DNA of 64,000 bases, from positions 1 through 64,000 of the forward strand of contig JAEIOD010000004.1 of the NCBI GenBank assembly GCA_016342415.1, read 5' to 3'. The position numbers and the translations under genes are program-made. Position 1 is the stretch's first letter, and every line of letters begins with the position of its first letter. Source of the stretch: Clostridiales bacterium (GTDB taxonomy: Bacteria; Bacillota; Clostridia; Peptostreptococcales; Acidaminobacteraceae). This document shows positions 16,112 to 24,746 of the stretch, in pieces. The notes beneath the pieces were generated by a model. That model was not told where the DNA came from. It worked only from the letters and a program-made list of their open reading frames with translations, and made no database searches.

Positions 16112-16963
16112 TTACTTAGACATATACTTTCCAATATTTGCATTTTGATCAATATTACCTTTTATCAGCGCTTTTTTTGTTGTCATAATTGTAGAAACAC
16201 CAGGTCCATGCCCCATCTTCACGCAATCGCTATGCATGACAACTCCAATACTAACAGCACCTTTTAAGTAACCTCTACCATATGAATTATCGCAATCTCT
16301 TAATAAAACTATATCACCAAATCTTAACTGATCCAATCCAAATTCCTTTATAGCATCTGTATCAGCTGTCATAATATCATAGTCACCTGTATAAGCACTA
16401 GGAGAACCAATACCCGAACCCATTAAATAAGCTGGTACTTCTGCTACGACATCGATAGTTAACTCACCATTTTTTTCTATAATATTAAGCTTTTCAAATA
16501 GTTCTGGATCAATACTCATCACAGAAATCTCTGGATAATCCAGCAACTGCATACCTTGACCATGTCCTTTTACGAGAATTTTATCATCAATAGCCATATT
16601 TTCTAAATCATCTTGCTCAAAGGCAATCATCACGTGATTGATACCACCATGTACACCAATTACATAACCTAGTGCACCTTTTGCATCTCCACTCACAACT
16701 TTAGCTGTATTACCAATACAGGCAAATGTAGTTAAAGCCGCATTTTCATTTGTATCTTCGTTTCTAATAGAAACACCTGGTTCTACATGATCTCCAGCCC
16801 AACCAAAAGCAGGATCTCCAACTTTAACGTTGTATGTAATACCACCAGTTGCTGGTAAAATTTGAGGTTGCCCTTCATGTGTAATTCTATAATTACCACC
16901 CAGCGGATGATGAATTTTTCCTTGCAAAGATTGCATAACTAAACGAGTTTTATTTGTTTTCAT
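16112..16963 (-). CDS. DUF4438 family protein
   Basis: A 283-residue soluble protein. The motif order GNYRITHEGQPQILPATGGI, WAGDHVEPGVSI, FACIGNTAKVVSGDAKGALG, HGGINHVMI and MGHGPGVSTIMT matches the uncharacterised DUF4438 family of Clostridia and Thermotogae, as I recall it. Glycine- and histidine-rich segments suggest a ligand or metal site, but no enzyme activity is established. ATG at 16963 is chosen because GGAGGTG is directly upstream and MKTNKTRLVMQSLQ is a normal start; an upstream in-frame extension crosses the promoter. It leads an operon with the lipoprotein, divergent from the 78-aa gene. Confidence 0.78.
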   Translation of the reverse strand: MKTNKTRLVMQSLQGKIHHPLGGNYRITHEGQPQILPATGGITYNVKVGDPAFGWAGDHVEPGVSIRNEDTNENAALTTFACIGNTAKVVSGDAKGALGYVIGVHGGINHVMIAFEQDDLENMAIDDKILVKGHGQGMQLLDYPEISVMSIDPELFEKLNIIEKNGELTIDVVAEVPAYLMGSGIGSPSAYTGDYDIMTADTDAIKEFGLDQLRFGDIVLLRDCDNSYGRGYLKGAVSIGVVMHSDCVKMGHGPGVSTIMTTKKALIKGNIDQNANIGKYMSK

Positions 16964-16982
16964 GTTAACACCTCCGTTTTCC

Positions 16983-17011
16983 ATTATAACACAGAAGTAA
17001 TTCTTAATAAA
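16983..17011 (-). promoter_or_regulatory. Promoter of the DUF4438 operon (extended -10)
   Basis: TATAAT on the minus strand (16983-16988) is preceded by TG plus one base, an extended -10. The -35 (TTTATT, 17006-17011) is weak at 17-base spacing. The leader would be only about a dozen bases. Confidence 0.6.
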
Positions 17012-17039
17012 AAAAAGAAATATTAAATAAAAAAAACAA

Positions 17040-17068
17040 TTTACATTTGAATCATTTTTTATTATAAT
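17040..17068 (+). promoter_or_regulatory. Strong promoter of the 78-aa gene
   Basis: TTTACA (17040-17045), a 17-base spacer and a consensus TATAAT (17063-17068). It is back to back with the DUF4438 promoter. Confidence 0.75.
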
Positions 17069-17099
17069 TTTTATTGCACTAGAAAATAAAGGAGAAAAA

Positions 17100-17336
17100 A
17101 TGGACGACTTAAAATTGGAATTACTAAATGAAATCATACAAGAAGTTGTAGAACAAGACTGTACCGAGTTTAAGAATCTTCACCTGTCATTAACAGAACT
17201 GCATGAGGAGATTGACAAGGATGAATTAGTGGAATTCATCACAGAAAGTTATAACATTACATCAGAAAGCGAATTAATCGATCTGACAGTATATGAAAAA
17301 GAAAACTTTATAACCTATTTAAAAAGTATTTATTAA
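17100..17336 (+). CDS. Small acidic protein, 78 residues, unknown
   Basis: A 78-residue protein with no signal peptide or membrane segment. It is rich in Glu, Asp, Leu and Ile (MDDLKLELLNEIIQEVVEQD) and probably all-helical. It resembles no family I recognise. Expression signals are unusually complete for so small a gene: a near-consensus promoter 32 bases upstream of the ATG, AAAGGAG with good spacing, and a long perfect terminator six bases after the stop. It is one of only five plus-strand genes here. The size and acidity would suit an adaptor, inhibitor or antitoxin-like partner, but no basic partner gene lies beside it. Confidence 0.75.
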   Translation: MDDLKLELLNEIIQEVVEQDCTEFKNLHLSLTELHEEIDKDELVEFITESYNITSESELIDLTVYEKENFITYLKSIY

Positions 17337-17341
17337 AAAGA

Positions 17342-17382
17342 AAAACTGTATTGAAATCAAGTGATTTCAATACAGTTTTTTT
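17342..17382 (+). terminator. Strong terminator of the 78-aa gene
   Basis: A 17-pair hairpin, AAACTGTATTGAAATCA and its complement around AG, followed by a run of Ts. The A-rich 5' arm may also let it work for the convergent nucleotidase gene. Confidence 0.9.
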
Positions 17383-17414
17383 ATGAATCCACAAAACATG
17401 TGAATTTAATCATC

Positions 17415-19079
17415 TTACTCAGCTACGTCAACAGCTCTCAAAGTAGCATCTGGCGTATAAGTGCCAATAGCTTTTAACTCTTCTGCTAACTGATCTCTAA
17501 TTATCTCCGCTTGATAAGCATTAGAGAATGTAAAATCAGCAAGTGTAGAATAATTATCTTGTCCACCTGCTAAGAAATCATTAGTAGCGATAGTATATTC
17601 TTTTTCTAGGTCTATTAAAGTACCATCAGCCATAGTAACTTCTAATACTCTTGAGTACTCAGGTTTAGAAGAATCATAAGTAAATGTCAAACCTGAAATT
17701 TGTAACATACCTTTAGATAAAGTACAACCTTGCTCCAATAATGCAACAATATCTTTACCAGTCATAGCCGAAGTTACTGTTTTATTATCAAATGGCATAA
17801 TTGTGAATAATTCTTCTACTGTTACTTCACCAGCATCGATATCAGCTCTGATACCACCAGCGTTAGTAAATGCAAAATCAACACCCGATTGAGCTCTCAT
17901 TACATCTGCAAACCAGTTTCCAGCTTTAGAAGTTGTGTTGTAATCTCTTGTTAACTCTTCAGTAAACGTACCTACTACTTCACCGAAAACAGGCTCCAAC
18001 TCTTTAGAGTAACCAGCAACGAACTCAGCAACAACAGCATTTGGTTCTACTTCTAATTCACCTTTTCTAACTTCAATTAATTCAACTTCAGAATTAACTA
18101 CTTTGTTTTGAACAGTATCAAAGTATAAAGTGATATGACCAATCATTCTACCATGCTTGTAACCCATAACCACTGGAATTCCGTTTACTTTACCAGCAAC
18201 TTGCGAGTGACTGTGTCCACCAATAGCTGCATCAACACCAGTAGTACCATTAGCTAAGTCAGCTAATTCACCAGTAATTTCTTTTGTATCATAATCTTGT
18301 CTTGCAGGGATATGTCCTAAAGTGATAACCACTTCAGCACCCTTAGTTTCTAATTCAGCAACCATTGCATTTGTAATTGCAATCGGATCTTCAAAAGTAT
18401 ATTCTCCAACAAAATCTTTATGAGCAGTAACAGCACTATCAGGTGTTGTTAATCCTAAAATACCCACTTTAACACCATTAACTTCTGTAATTAAATAAGG
18501 CGTTGCCCACTTAGCTAAAGCACCATCCTTATAAACGTTTGCAGTTAATAAAGGATAAGTAGCATTATTATTTGTCATTGTCTCAGTAATTTTTTCAATT
18601 CCCCAGTCAAACTCATGGTTACCGATTACTGTAGCTGCGTAACCCATTTCGTTAAAGAACTTAACTACCGGCTCACCGTATAGTAGGTTAGACATTGGAG
18701 ATCCTTGGAAAGAGTCACCAGCATCTAAAAGAATAGTACCTTCTACATTCATTGCTTTGTAGTATTCAAGGTATGCCGCTAATTTTGCAGCTCCAGACTC
18801 ATAACCACCTTCCATCATTCCGTGGAAGTCGTTAGTAGTTAATACATCTAACTCTTTTACCAAGTTTACATTTAAAGCAGTACCAGCATAAATCATGTGT
18901 GGATTTTCAATACCATTTGCACCAGCTAATGTCTCATAAGACATGCCGTGTTCTTGAGCGATTTCCCATAATGTATCACCTGGTTGGATAACATACGTTT
19001 CACCAAAACTGGCAAACGGTACCATCATTGATACTATAAGTGCAAGTATTAACACCGTACTCAATCTTTTTTTCATCAT
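17415..19079 (-). CDS. Secreted LysM - 5'-nucleotidase/metallophosphatase
   Basis: A 554-residue exported protein. The signal peptide spans 1-26. A LysM peptidoglycan-binding module follows (YVIQPGDTLWEIAQEHGMSY, 29-71). The metallophosphatase domain has TNDFHG (82-87), DAGDS (119-123), GNHEFD (153-158), LGH (254-256) and GHSHS (288-292), a full set of dinuclear-metal ligands. The C-terminal nucleotide-binding domain has NAGGIRAD (406-413). UshA-type enzymes hydrolyse extracellular nucleotides to nucleosides and phosphate. The N-terminal LysM suggests retention in the wall; there is no LPXTG or SLH anchor. The start is ATGATG after GGAGG; the second ATG (19076) has better spacing. A structured leader precedes it. 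Confidence 0.9.
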   Translation of the reverse strand: MMKKRLSTVLILALIVSMMVPFASFGETYVIQPGDTLWEIAQEHGMSYETLAGANGIENPHMIYAGTALNVNLVKELDVLTTNDFHGMMEGGYESGAAKLAAYLEYYKAMNVEGTILLDAGDSFQGSPMSNLLYGEPVVKFFNEMGYAATVIGNHEFDWGIEKITETMTNNNATYPLLTANVYKDGALAKWATPYLITEVNGVKVGILGLTTPDSAVTAHKDFVGEYTFEDPIAITNAMVAELETKGAEVVITLGHIPARQDYDTKEITGELADLANGTTGVDAAIGGHSHSQVAGKVNGIPVVMGYKHGRMIGHITLYFDTVQNKVVNSEVELIEVRKGELEVEPNAVVAEFVAGYSKELEPVFGEVVGTFTEELTRDYNTTSKAGNWFADVMRAQSGVDFAFTNAGGIRADIDAGEVTVEELFTIMPFDNKTVTSAMTGKDIVALLEQGCTLSKGMLQISGLTFTYDSSKPEYSRVLEVTMADGTLIDLEKEYTIATNDFLAGGQDNYSTLADFTFSNAYQAEIIRDQLAEELKAIGTYTPDATLRAVDVAE

Positions 19080-19104
19080 TTCCTCCTATGTAATATAAAA
19101 TACT

Positions 19105-19150
19105 CTTAACGCCCCTACGTTAAGTCAGAAGCAACCGCTCCCGCAACTTC
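19105..19150 (-). promoter_or_regulatory. Structured 5' leader of the LysM-nucleotidase gene
   Basis: The leader is much more GC-rich than its surroundings and holds two hairpins in tandem. One is closed by GAAG/CTTC (19128-19150) around GCGGGAGCGG. The other is the perfect CTTAACG-TAGGGG-CGTTAAG (19105-19124). The ribosome site lies about 20 bases farther on. It does not match the cores of T-box, purine, TPP, SAM, c-di-GMP, preQ1 or fluoride riboswitches as I know them. Ligand sensing is conjecture. Confidence 0.45.
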
Positions 19151-19151
19151 A

Positions 19152-19180
19152 ATAATACTATATAATACAAAAAGTCCCAA
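19152..19180 (-). promoter_or_regulatory. Promoter of the LysM-nucleotidase gene
   Basis: TTGGGA (19175-19180), a 17-base spacer and TATTAT (19152-19157) on the minus strand. Transcription would start within the first leader hairpin or just before it. Confidence 0.5.
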
Positions 19181-19391
19181 TATAGCTTTATAACAAACTT
19201 ACAACGACAGCTGAACAAGGAAAAGCTTTTCATTCTTATAAGAGACTTTTTTTTTTTTTGATTTTCAATATTTTAATGAATATAGCTCATCTTTTTGGTA
19301 AAACTTCACATGCATCTTATTAATTCCAGATTATTAGAATGACATAGTTCGAATTTTCTGTTTTTTTCAGTTTGTATACTATTTACAAACA
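19181..19391. other. Intergenic region between fabF terminator and nucleotidase promoter
   Basis: No reading frame is supported. A plus-strand run of 13 Ts near 19247-19259 follows AT-rich inverted segments (AAAAGCTTTT, TCTTATAAGA). No gene on that strand needs a terminator here, so its role is unclear. Confidence 0.4.
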
Positions 19392-19420
19392 AAAAGCACA
19401 AATAAGACCTAAAGTCTTAT
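19392..19420 (-). terminator. Terminator of the fap-fab operon
   Basis: On the minus strand ATAAGACTTTAGGTCTTAT is followed by TTGTGCTTTTTG, about 36 bases past the fabF stop. Confidence 0.72.
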
Positions 19421-19455
19421 CTGTACAATGTTTTATAAGTGAAGAGTGAAAAGAT

Positions 19456-20697
19456 TTACTTTTCAAACTTGCGGACTATAATAGTACCATTGTGCCCACC
19501 AAACCCTAACGAGTTTGATAATGCATAATGCACGGTCTTTTCAACACCTTTATTTGGTGTGTAATTCAGATCTAATTCCGGATCTTGATTATGAAGATTG
19601 ATAGTCGGTGGTATAAAATCTTCTGAAACTGCCATTACCGATGCAATTGCTTCAATAGCACCTGAAGCTCCCAAAAGATGACCTGTCATCGATTTAGTCG
19701 AACTCACATTAATGTTGTATGCATGTTCACCTAGTGCAGTTTTTATTGCCATTGTTTCAAATCTGTCATTATATGGTGTAGATGTACCATGTGCATTTAC
19801 ATAATCAATATCTTCAGCTACAATACCAGCATCTGACATTGCCATCTTCATACATCTTGCAGCACCTTCTCCACCTGGAGCAGGACTTGTAATATGATAA
19901 GCATCAGCTGTCGCACCGTAACCTACAACTTCAGCATAAATCTTTGCACCACGTGCTTTTGCATGTTCTAAACTCTCTAAGATTAGAACCCCTGCACCTT
20001 CACCCATAACAAATCCATCACGATCTGTATCAAACGGTCTAGATGCAGTCAAAGGATCATCATTTCTTGTACTCATAGCTTTCATCGTACAGAATCCAGC
20101 CATACCAAGTTCACAGATAGATGCTTCAGCACCACCAGTAAACATCATATCAGCATCACCTCTTTGGATTACTTTAAAAGCATCCCCAACGGCATGAGTA
20201 CCTGATGCACAAGCAGTTACAACTGTTGTGTTAGGACCTTTTGCTCCAAATTCCATTGATATAGAACCTGAAATCATATTTGTAATCATCATAGGAATCA
20301 AGAAAGGACTAACTCTCTTAGGACCTTTATCCAATAACTTTTCATGTTGTGCAGCAAGTGTCTGGATACCACCGATACCTGAACCCATAATAACACCAAC
20401 TCGCGTCGCTTCAACTTTATCAAAATCAATTCCAGCATCTTCTACTGCCATCTTTGAAGCAGCAATGCCGAACTGTACAAATTTATCCATTCGTTTGATT
20501 TCTTTTTTATTAATATATAATTCTGGGTCAAAGTCTTTAATTTCTGCAGCAACTTTCGTTGTATACTCGGTTGTATCAAATGCTTCAATTAAACTTGCAC
20601 CGTTTTTTCCTGTTTTCAAACCATTAAAGAACGCTTCTCTTCCGTGGCCAATTGGTGTAACTGCACCTATCCCCGTTACGACAACTCTTCTTTTCAT
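19456..20697 (-). CDS. fabF: 3-oxoacyl-ACP synthase II (FabF)
   Basis: A 413-residue condensing enzyme. The active-site Cys163 lies in TACASG. The histidines are in [11 protein letters not shown] (His303) and [10 protein letters not shown] (His340), with Lys335 just before, giving the Cys-His-His triad of FabB/FabF elongases. It extends acyl-ACP by two carbons using malonyl-ACP. It is the last gene of the FapR-controlled operon, 73 bases after acpP, with GGAGGCACAC before ATG at 20697. Confidence 0.96.
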   Translation of the reverse strand: MKRRVVVTGIGAVTPIGHGREAFFNGLKTGKNGASLIEAFDTTEYTTKVAAEIKDFDPELYINKKEIKRMDKFVQFGIAASKMAVEDAGIDFDKVEATRVGVIMGSGIGGIQTLAAQHEKLLDKGPKRVSPFLIPMMITNMISGSISMEFGAKGPNTTVVTACASGTHAVGDAFKVIQRGDADMMFTGGAEASICELGMAGFCTMKAMSTRNDDPLTASRPFDTDRDGFVMGEGAGVLILESLEHAKARGAKIYAEVVGYGATADAYHITSPAPGGEGAARCMKMAMSDAGIVAEDIDYVNAHGTSTPYNDRFETMAIKTALGEHAYNINVSSTKSMTGHLLGASGAIEAIASVMAVSEDFIPPTINLHNQDPELDLNYTPNKGVEKTVHYALSNSLGFGGHNGTIIVRKFEK

Positions 20698-20770
20698 GTG
20701 TGCCTCCGATATATATAATACTTCCGTAATAATTCCGAATTTAAGGCTTGATTGCTCAAGCCCTTTTAAA

Positions 20771-21013
20771 TTATGCGTTTACTTTTTTCTCAATGTAATC
20801 AGCGATATCACCGATGTTATCAAATTTCTCAGCATCCTCATCTGGAATTTCAATATCAAATTCATCTTCAAAAGCCATGATGATTTCTACAGCGTCTAAT
20901 GAATCCGCTTCTAAATCTTTCATCATAGAAGTTGATCTTTCAACTTTAACATCTGCATCTAAACCTAACTGCTCAATAACGATTGCTTTCACTTTTTCAA
21001 ACATTTTCTTCAC
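20771..21013 (-). CDS. acpP: Acyl carrier protein
   Basis: An 80-residue, strongly acidic ACP. The phosphopantetheine attachment serine is Ser38 in [17 protein letters not shown]. It carries growing acyl chains to the Fab enzymes and to PlsX. It lies between fabG and fabF. The usual Firmicute neighbour rnc does not follow directly. Confidence 0.97.
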   Translation of the reverse strand: MKKMFEKVKAIVIEQLGLDADVKVERSTSMMKDLEADSLDAVEIIMAFEDEFDIEIPDEDAEKFDNIGDIADYIEKKVNA

Positions 21014-21053
21014 CTTTTCCTTATAAAATAATTTATTATATTAAATCCTTAGA

Positions 21054-21794
21054 TTAAATATACATACCACCATCTACTTGAAGTGTCTGACCTGTAATAT
21101 AACCTGCCTGATCACTAACAAGAAATGCTACTGTATTGGCTACATCATCTGCTTTTCCAAATCTGCTAAGAGGAATAGCTGTCATGTAGTTTTCTACAAC
21201 TTTTTCATCTAATGCATTGGTCATATCTGATTCGATAAATCCTGGTGCTACAGCATTCACAGTAATGCCTCTAGAAGCGAATTCTTTAGCAACCGATTTT
21301 GTAAATCCAATCACACCCGCTTTAGAAGCAGCATAGTTTGCCTGACCTGCATTCCCCATTAAACCAACAACTGATGTTATATTAACAATTGAACCTGATT
21401 TTTGTTTAAGAAGTTTCTTACCAATTAATTTTGTTGTTAAGAATACTCCTTTCAAGTTCACATCCAATACTTGATCCCAATCATCTTCTTTCATTCTAAT
21501 TAAAAGACCATCTCTTGTGATACCAGCATTGTTGACTAATATATCTATCTTACCAAGTTGACTTTCTGTTTCTTTTATTAAATTTTCAATATCTTCAGCT
21601 ACCGAAACATTTGCCTTAACAGCAATACCTTTGGCACCTAAAGCTTCAATTTCTTTTACAACTTCATCTGCTGCAGTACTATTTGAAGTATAATTTACAA
21701 CAATAGATGCACCCTGTGAAGCTAATTTTAAAGCGATTGCTCTTCCGATTCCTCTTGAGCCACCTGTCACTACTGCGATTTTATTATCTAACAT
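21054..21794 (-). CDS. fabG: 3-oxoacyl-ACP reductase FabG
   Basis: A 246-residue short-chain dehydrogenase. The cofactor-binding motif TGGSRGIG (10-17), NNAG (88-91), and the catalytic Ser141, Tyr154 and Lys158 (YAASK) are in place. It reduces 3-oxoacyl-ACP with NADPH. It follows fabD by nine bases; ATG at 21794 has GGAGC upstream. Confidence 0.96.
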   Translation of the reverse strand: MLDNKIAVVTGGSRGIGRAIALKLASQGASIVVNYTSNSTAADEVVKEIEALGAKGIAVKANVSVAEDIENLIKETESQLGKIDILVNNAGITRDGLLIRMKEDDWDQVLDVNLKGVFLTTKLIGKKLLKQKSGSIVNITSVVGLMGNAGQANYAASKAGVIGFTKSVAKEFASRGITVNAVAPGFIESDMTNALDEKVVENYMTAIPLSRFGKADDVANTVAFLVSDQAGYITGQTLQVDGGMYI

Positions 21795-21803
21795 GTTATG
21801 CTC

Positions 21804-22739
21804 CTATCCATTTAACTTTTCTAGTGTTTTTTCTAAAGATTTTAAATCTTCTACATTGTATATTTCTACATCTCTTGAAATCTTTTTGATAAACTTAGAA
21901 AGTGCTTTTCCTGGACCAACTTCTATGAATGTGTTAAAACCATCTTCAACCATTTTTTGGATTGAGTTTTCCCACATCACAGGAGAACTTACTTGATCAA
22001 TCAATAAACCTTTAACTTCTTCTGATGAACTCACATAATCCGCAGTTACATTTGCAACCAAAGGATATGTTAATGAACCAAATGTTAAATCTGTTAATTC
22101 GCTTGAAAGTTTAACACCAGCACCTTTTAACATGCTTGTGTGGAAAGGTGCCGAAACAGGAAGCATCACTACTTTCTTTGCACCTTTTTCACGACATTTT
22201 TCAGCAGCCGCTTCTACCGATTTAACTTCTCCTGCAATTACCAGTTGACCTGGACAGTTATAGTTTGCAGGTTCAACGATACCAGTGTCTGAAGCCTCTT
22301 TACATGCTTCTTCAACCAAATCACCGGACAAACCAAGTACTGCAGCCATCGCTCCAACTCCAGCCGGAACTTCTTCTTGCATATACTTACCTCTTTGTTT
22401 TACAACTTTTACTGCGTCTTTAAAATCTAGAACACCCGTTGCAACCAAAGCAGAATACTCTCCAAGGCTAAGACCTGCTACTCCTTCAGGATGGATACCT
22501 TTTTCCAATAAAACCTTATATGCAGCAATTGAAGCTGTTAATATTGAAGGTTGTGTTTTTTCTGTTTGTTTCAATTCTTCTACCGAACTGTCAAAACATA
22601 ATGCTTTCATATCATAACCGATTGCTTCTGATGCTTCTTCAAACACCTGATTGGCAACGGCATATTCGTTTGCTAATTCTTGTCCCATTCCAACGTATTG
22701 TGCACCTTGACCTGGAAATACAAATGCTATTTTTCTCAT
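21804..22739 (-). CDS. fabD: Malonyl-CoA:ACP transacylase FabD
   Basis: A 311-residue transacylase. It begins MRKIAFVFPGQGAQYVGMGQ, and the nucleophile elbow is GLSLGEYSALV (Ser92). A downstream APFHTSML holds the catalytic histidine. It makes malonyl-ACP, the extender for FabH and FabF. ATG at 22739 is chosen over an upstream in-frame start, for its GGAGGCGAC site and the canonical N-terminus; this places it eight bases after fabH. Confidence 0.96.
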   Translation of the reverse strand: MRKIAFVFPGQGAQYVGMGQELANEYAVANQVFEEASEAIGYDMKALCFDSSVEELKQTEKTQPSILTASIAAYKVLLEKGIHPEGVAGLSLGEYSALVATGVLDFKDAVKVVKQRGKYMQEEVPAGVGAMAAVLGLSGDLVEEACKEASDTGIVEPANYNCPGQLVIAGEVKSVEAAAEKCREKGAKKVVMLPVSAPFHTSMLKGAGVKLSSELTDLTFGSLTYPLVANVTADYVSSSEEVKGLLIDQVSSPVMWENSIQKMVEDGFNTFIEVGPGKALSKFIKKISRDVEIYNVEDLKSLEKTLEKLNG

Positions 22740-22747
22740 GTCGCCTC

Positions 22748-23728
22748 CTAGAACTCTACTGCTAAAGCACCCCATGTTAAGCCTCCACCAAAGGCAACCA
22801 ACACCACTTTATCACCTGATTTAATTTTTCCTGATCTCACTGCTTCATCCAAAGCAATCGGAACAGAACCAGCCGATGTATTACCAAACTTATCTAAATT
22901 CACATGAACTTTTTCAGGTGGCAATTTAAGTTTTTTACCAGCAGAGTTGATGATTCTTATATTTGCCTGATGCGGCACTAGATAATCTAACTCATCTACA
23001 CTCCATCCAGCCTTTTCAACAACCGTCTTAGAAGAAGACGCCATGATTCTTACAGCAAATTTAAATACTTCACTACCATCCATACTGATGTAGTGTAATC
23101 TATTATCTATCGTCTCTTGTGAAGCAGGCATTCTAGAGCCACCAGCTGGAACTGTTAAGAATTTTCCGCCTGAGCCTTTAGCGCCTAGGTCCGTTGCTAT
23201 GATCCCACCTGTTGGAACTTGACCAATAATTGCTGCACCAGCACCATCTCCAAACAATACACACGTGTTTCTATCTGTAAAATCTAGAATTTTTGACAAT
23301 GTTTCTGCACCAATAACTAAAACATATTTTGCCTGGCCACTCTCAACAAATTGTTTAGCAATAGTTGAAGCGTATACAAATCCTGAACATGCAGCACTTA
23401 CATCAAAAGCACTCGCGTTATCTGCACCTAGTTTATCTTGTACGATGCATGCTGTTGAAGGAAAATGCATATCAGGTGTTATTGTTGCTACAATAATCAT
23501 ATCTAAATCTTCAGCAGAAATATTAGCAGCTTCCATCGCTTTTAATGCTGCACCATACGCCAAGTCAGATGTCGCTGTTTGATCATCTGCAATACGTCTT
23601 GATTTAATACCTGTACGCGTTTGAATCCATTCATCAGTAGTATCTACTATTTTTTCCATATCAAAATTTGTAAACTCTTTTTCTGGTAGACAACTACCAG
23701 TACCTAAGAACCCTGCTCTAATACTCAA
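22748..23728 (-). CDS. fabH: 3-oxoacyl-ACP synthase III (FabH)
   Basis: A 326-residue initiating condensing enzyme. The nucleophile is Cys114 in SAACSGFVYA, with DYLVPHQANIRI (His) and KFGNTSAGS (Asn) completing the Cys-His-Asn triad. It joins acetyl- or branched acyl-CoA to malonyl-ACP. A TTG start at 23728 is preferred: AGGAG lies eight bases before it and the protein then begins MSIRAGFLGTGS, like other FabH proteins. A GTG nine bases upstream abuts the ribosome site. It lies after plsX. Confidence 0.95.
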   Translation of the reverse strand: MSIRAGFLGTGSCLPEKEFTNFDMEKIVDTTDEWIQTRTGIKSRRIADDQTATSDLAYGAALKAMEAANISAEDLDMIIVATITPDMHFPSTACIVQDKLGADNASAFDVSAACSGFVYASTIAKQFVESGQAKYVLVIGAETLSKILDFTDRNTCVLFGDGAGAAIIGQVPTGGIIATDLGAKGSGGKFLTVPAGGSRMPASQETIDNRLHYISMDGSEVFKFAVRIMASSSKTVVEKAGWSVDELDYLVPHQANIRIINSAGKKLKLPPEKVHVNLDKFGNTSAGSVPIALDEAVRSGKIKSGDKVVLVAFGGGLTWGALAVEF

Positions 23729-23753
23729 AGAGACCACTCCTATTCATATACCT

Positions 23754-24737
23754 CTACTTTATTTCTTTAGAGATTTTTTCTATTATGTTATTTGAGACGT
23801 ACTTCTCAGCATATTTAATAGCATTCTTGAAAGCTTTAGAATTGGAACTACCATGAGCTTTTACTATTGGAGCTTTAACACCTAGTAGGGGTGCTCCACC
23901 AAACTCTGTATAATCCATCTTTGTTTTTAAACCACGTAGTTTTCCTTTAATAGCAACTGCAGCCAACTTAGATAATAAGCTCGACATAAATATGCTTTTA
24001 ATTTCTCCCATAAATGATTTAGCAACACCTTCAGTCAGTTTTAGAACAACATTACCTGTAAAACCATCACATACAAGTACATCAGCTTTTCTTTCTGGAA
24101 TGTCTCTCGCTTCAACATTACCTATAAAGTTAAGTGATGACTCTTTTAACAGTTGATACGCTTCATTGATCATCGGAGTGCCTTTGCCTTCTTCTGAACC
24201 AATATTGATTAAGCCTACCTTGGGATTGTCAATTCCTAAAACGTCTTTAGCATATATAGAACCCATAATACCGAATTCCAATAAGTTTCTTGCTTTACAT
24301 TCTGCATTCGCTCCAACATCTGCCATAACAAACATACCGCTAAATGTTGGGAACACAGTTGTAAGTGCAGGTCTATCAATACCTTTGATTCGACCGACTC
24401 TTAACAAGCCACCTGCTAATAATGCTCCTGTATTTCCCGCTGAGATCAATGCGTCAATTTCGCCTGTTCTCACTTTTTCAAAACCTACAACCATAGAAGA
24501 GTCTTTTTTTCTCTTAATTGCAATAACAGGTTTGTCTTCATTTTCAACAACTTCTGTAGTCGCAATAATTTCTACTCTACTTTGATCATATGTGTATTTT
24601 GCTAATTCATCTTTTATTGCACCTTCATTACCTATAAGAACCATTGTTGCATCAATTTCATTTAATGCTTCAATTGCTCCTTTTACAGTTTCAACAGGTG
24701 CATGATCGCCGCCCATTGCATCAATAGCTATTCTCAT
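23754..24737 (-). CDS. plsX: Phosphate acyltransferase PlsX
   Basis: A 327-residue enzyme beginning MRIAIDAMGGDHAPVETVKG, the PlsX signature. Further conserved blocks are ALISAGNTGALLAGG and VCDGFTGNVVLKLTEG. PlsX converts acyl-ACP to acyl-phosphate for PlsY, linking fatty-acid and phospholipid synthesis. It follows fapR by nine bases. FakA, encoded at 39.9-41.5 kb, can also supply acyl-phosphate from free fatty acids. Confidence 0.96.
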   Translation of the reverse strand: MRIAIDAMGGDHAPVETVKGAIEALNEIDATMVLIGNEGAIKDELAKYTYDQSRVEIIATTEVVENEDKPVIAIKRKKDSSMVVGFEKVRTGEIDALISAGNTGALLAGGLLRVGRIKGIDRPALTTVFPTFSGMFVMADVGANAECKARNLLEFGIMGSIYAKDVLGIDNPKVGLINIGSEEGKGTPMINEAYQLLKESSLNFIGNVEARDIPERKADVLVCDGFTGNVVLKLTEGVAKSFMGEIKSIFMSSLLSKLAAVAIKGKLRGLKTKMDYTEFGGAPLLGVKAPIVKAHGSSNSKAFKNAIKYAEKYVSNNIIEKISKEIK

Positions 24738-24746
24738 CTTTTTCTC

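Noticed and set aside
16964..17137. N-terminal extension of the DUF4438 protein
   Set aside because: It would span both divergent promoters and overlap the start of the 78-aa gene; GGAGGTG directly precedes ATG at 16963.
19105..19150. Known riboswitch class for the nucleotidase leader
   Set aside because: The conserved cores of c-di-GMP, purine, preQ1, fluoride, THF and guanidine classes were not matched by eye, so no class name is given.
20228..20899. A 223-codon plus-strand reading frame opposite fabF and acpP
   Set aside because: It runs across two conserved genes and their spacer on the other strand, lacks a start signal and resembles no family.
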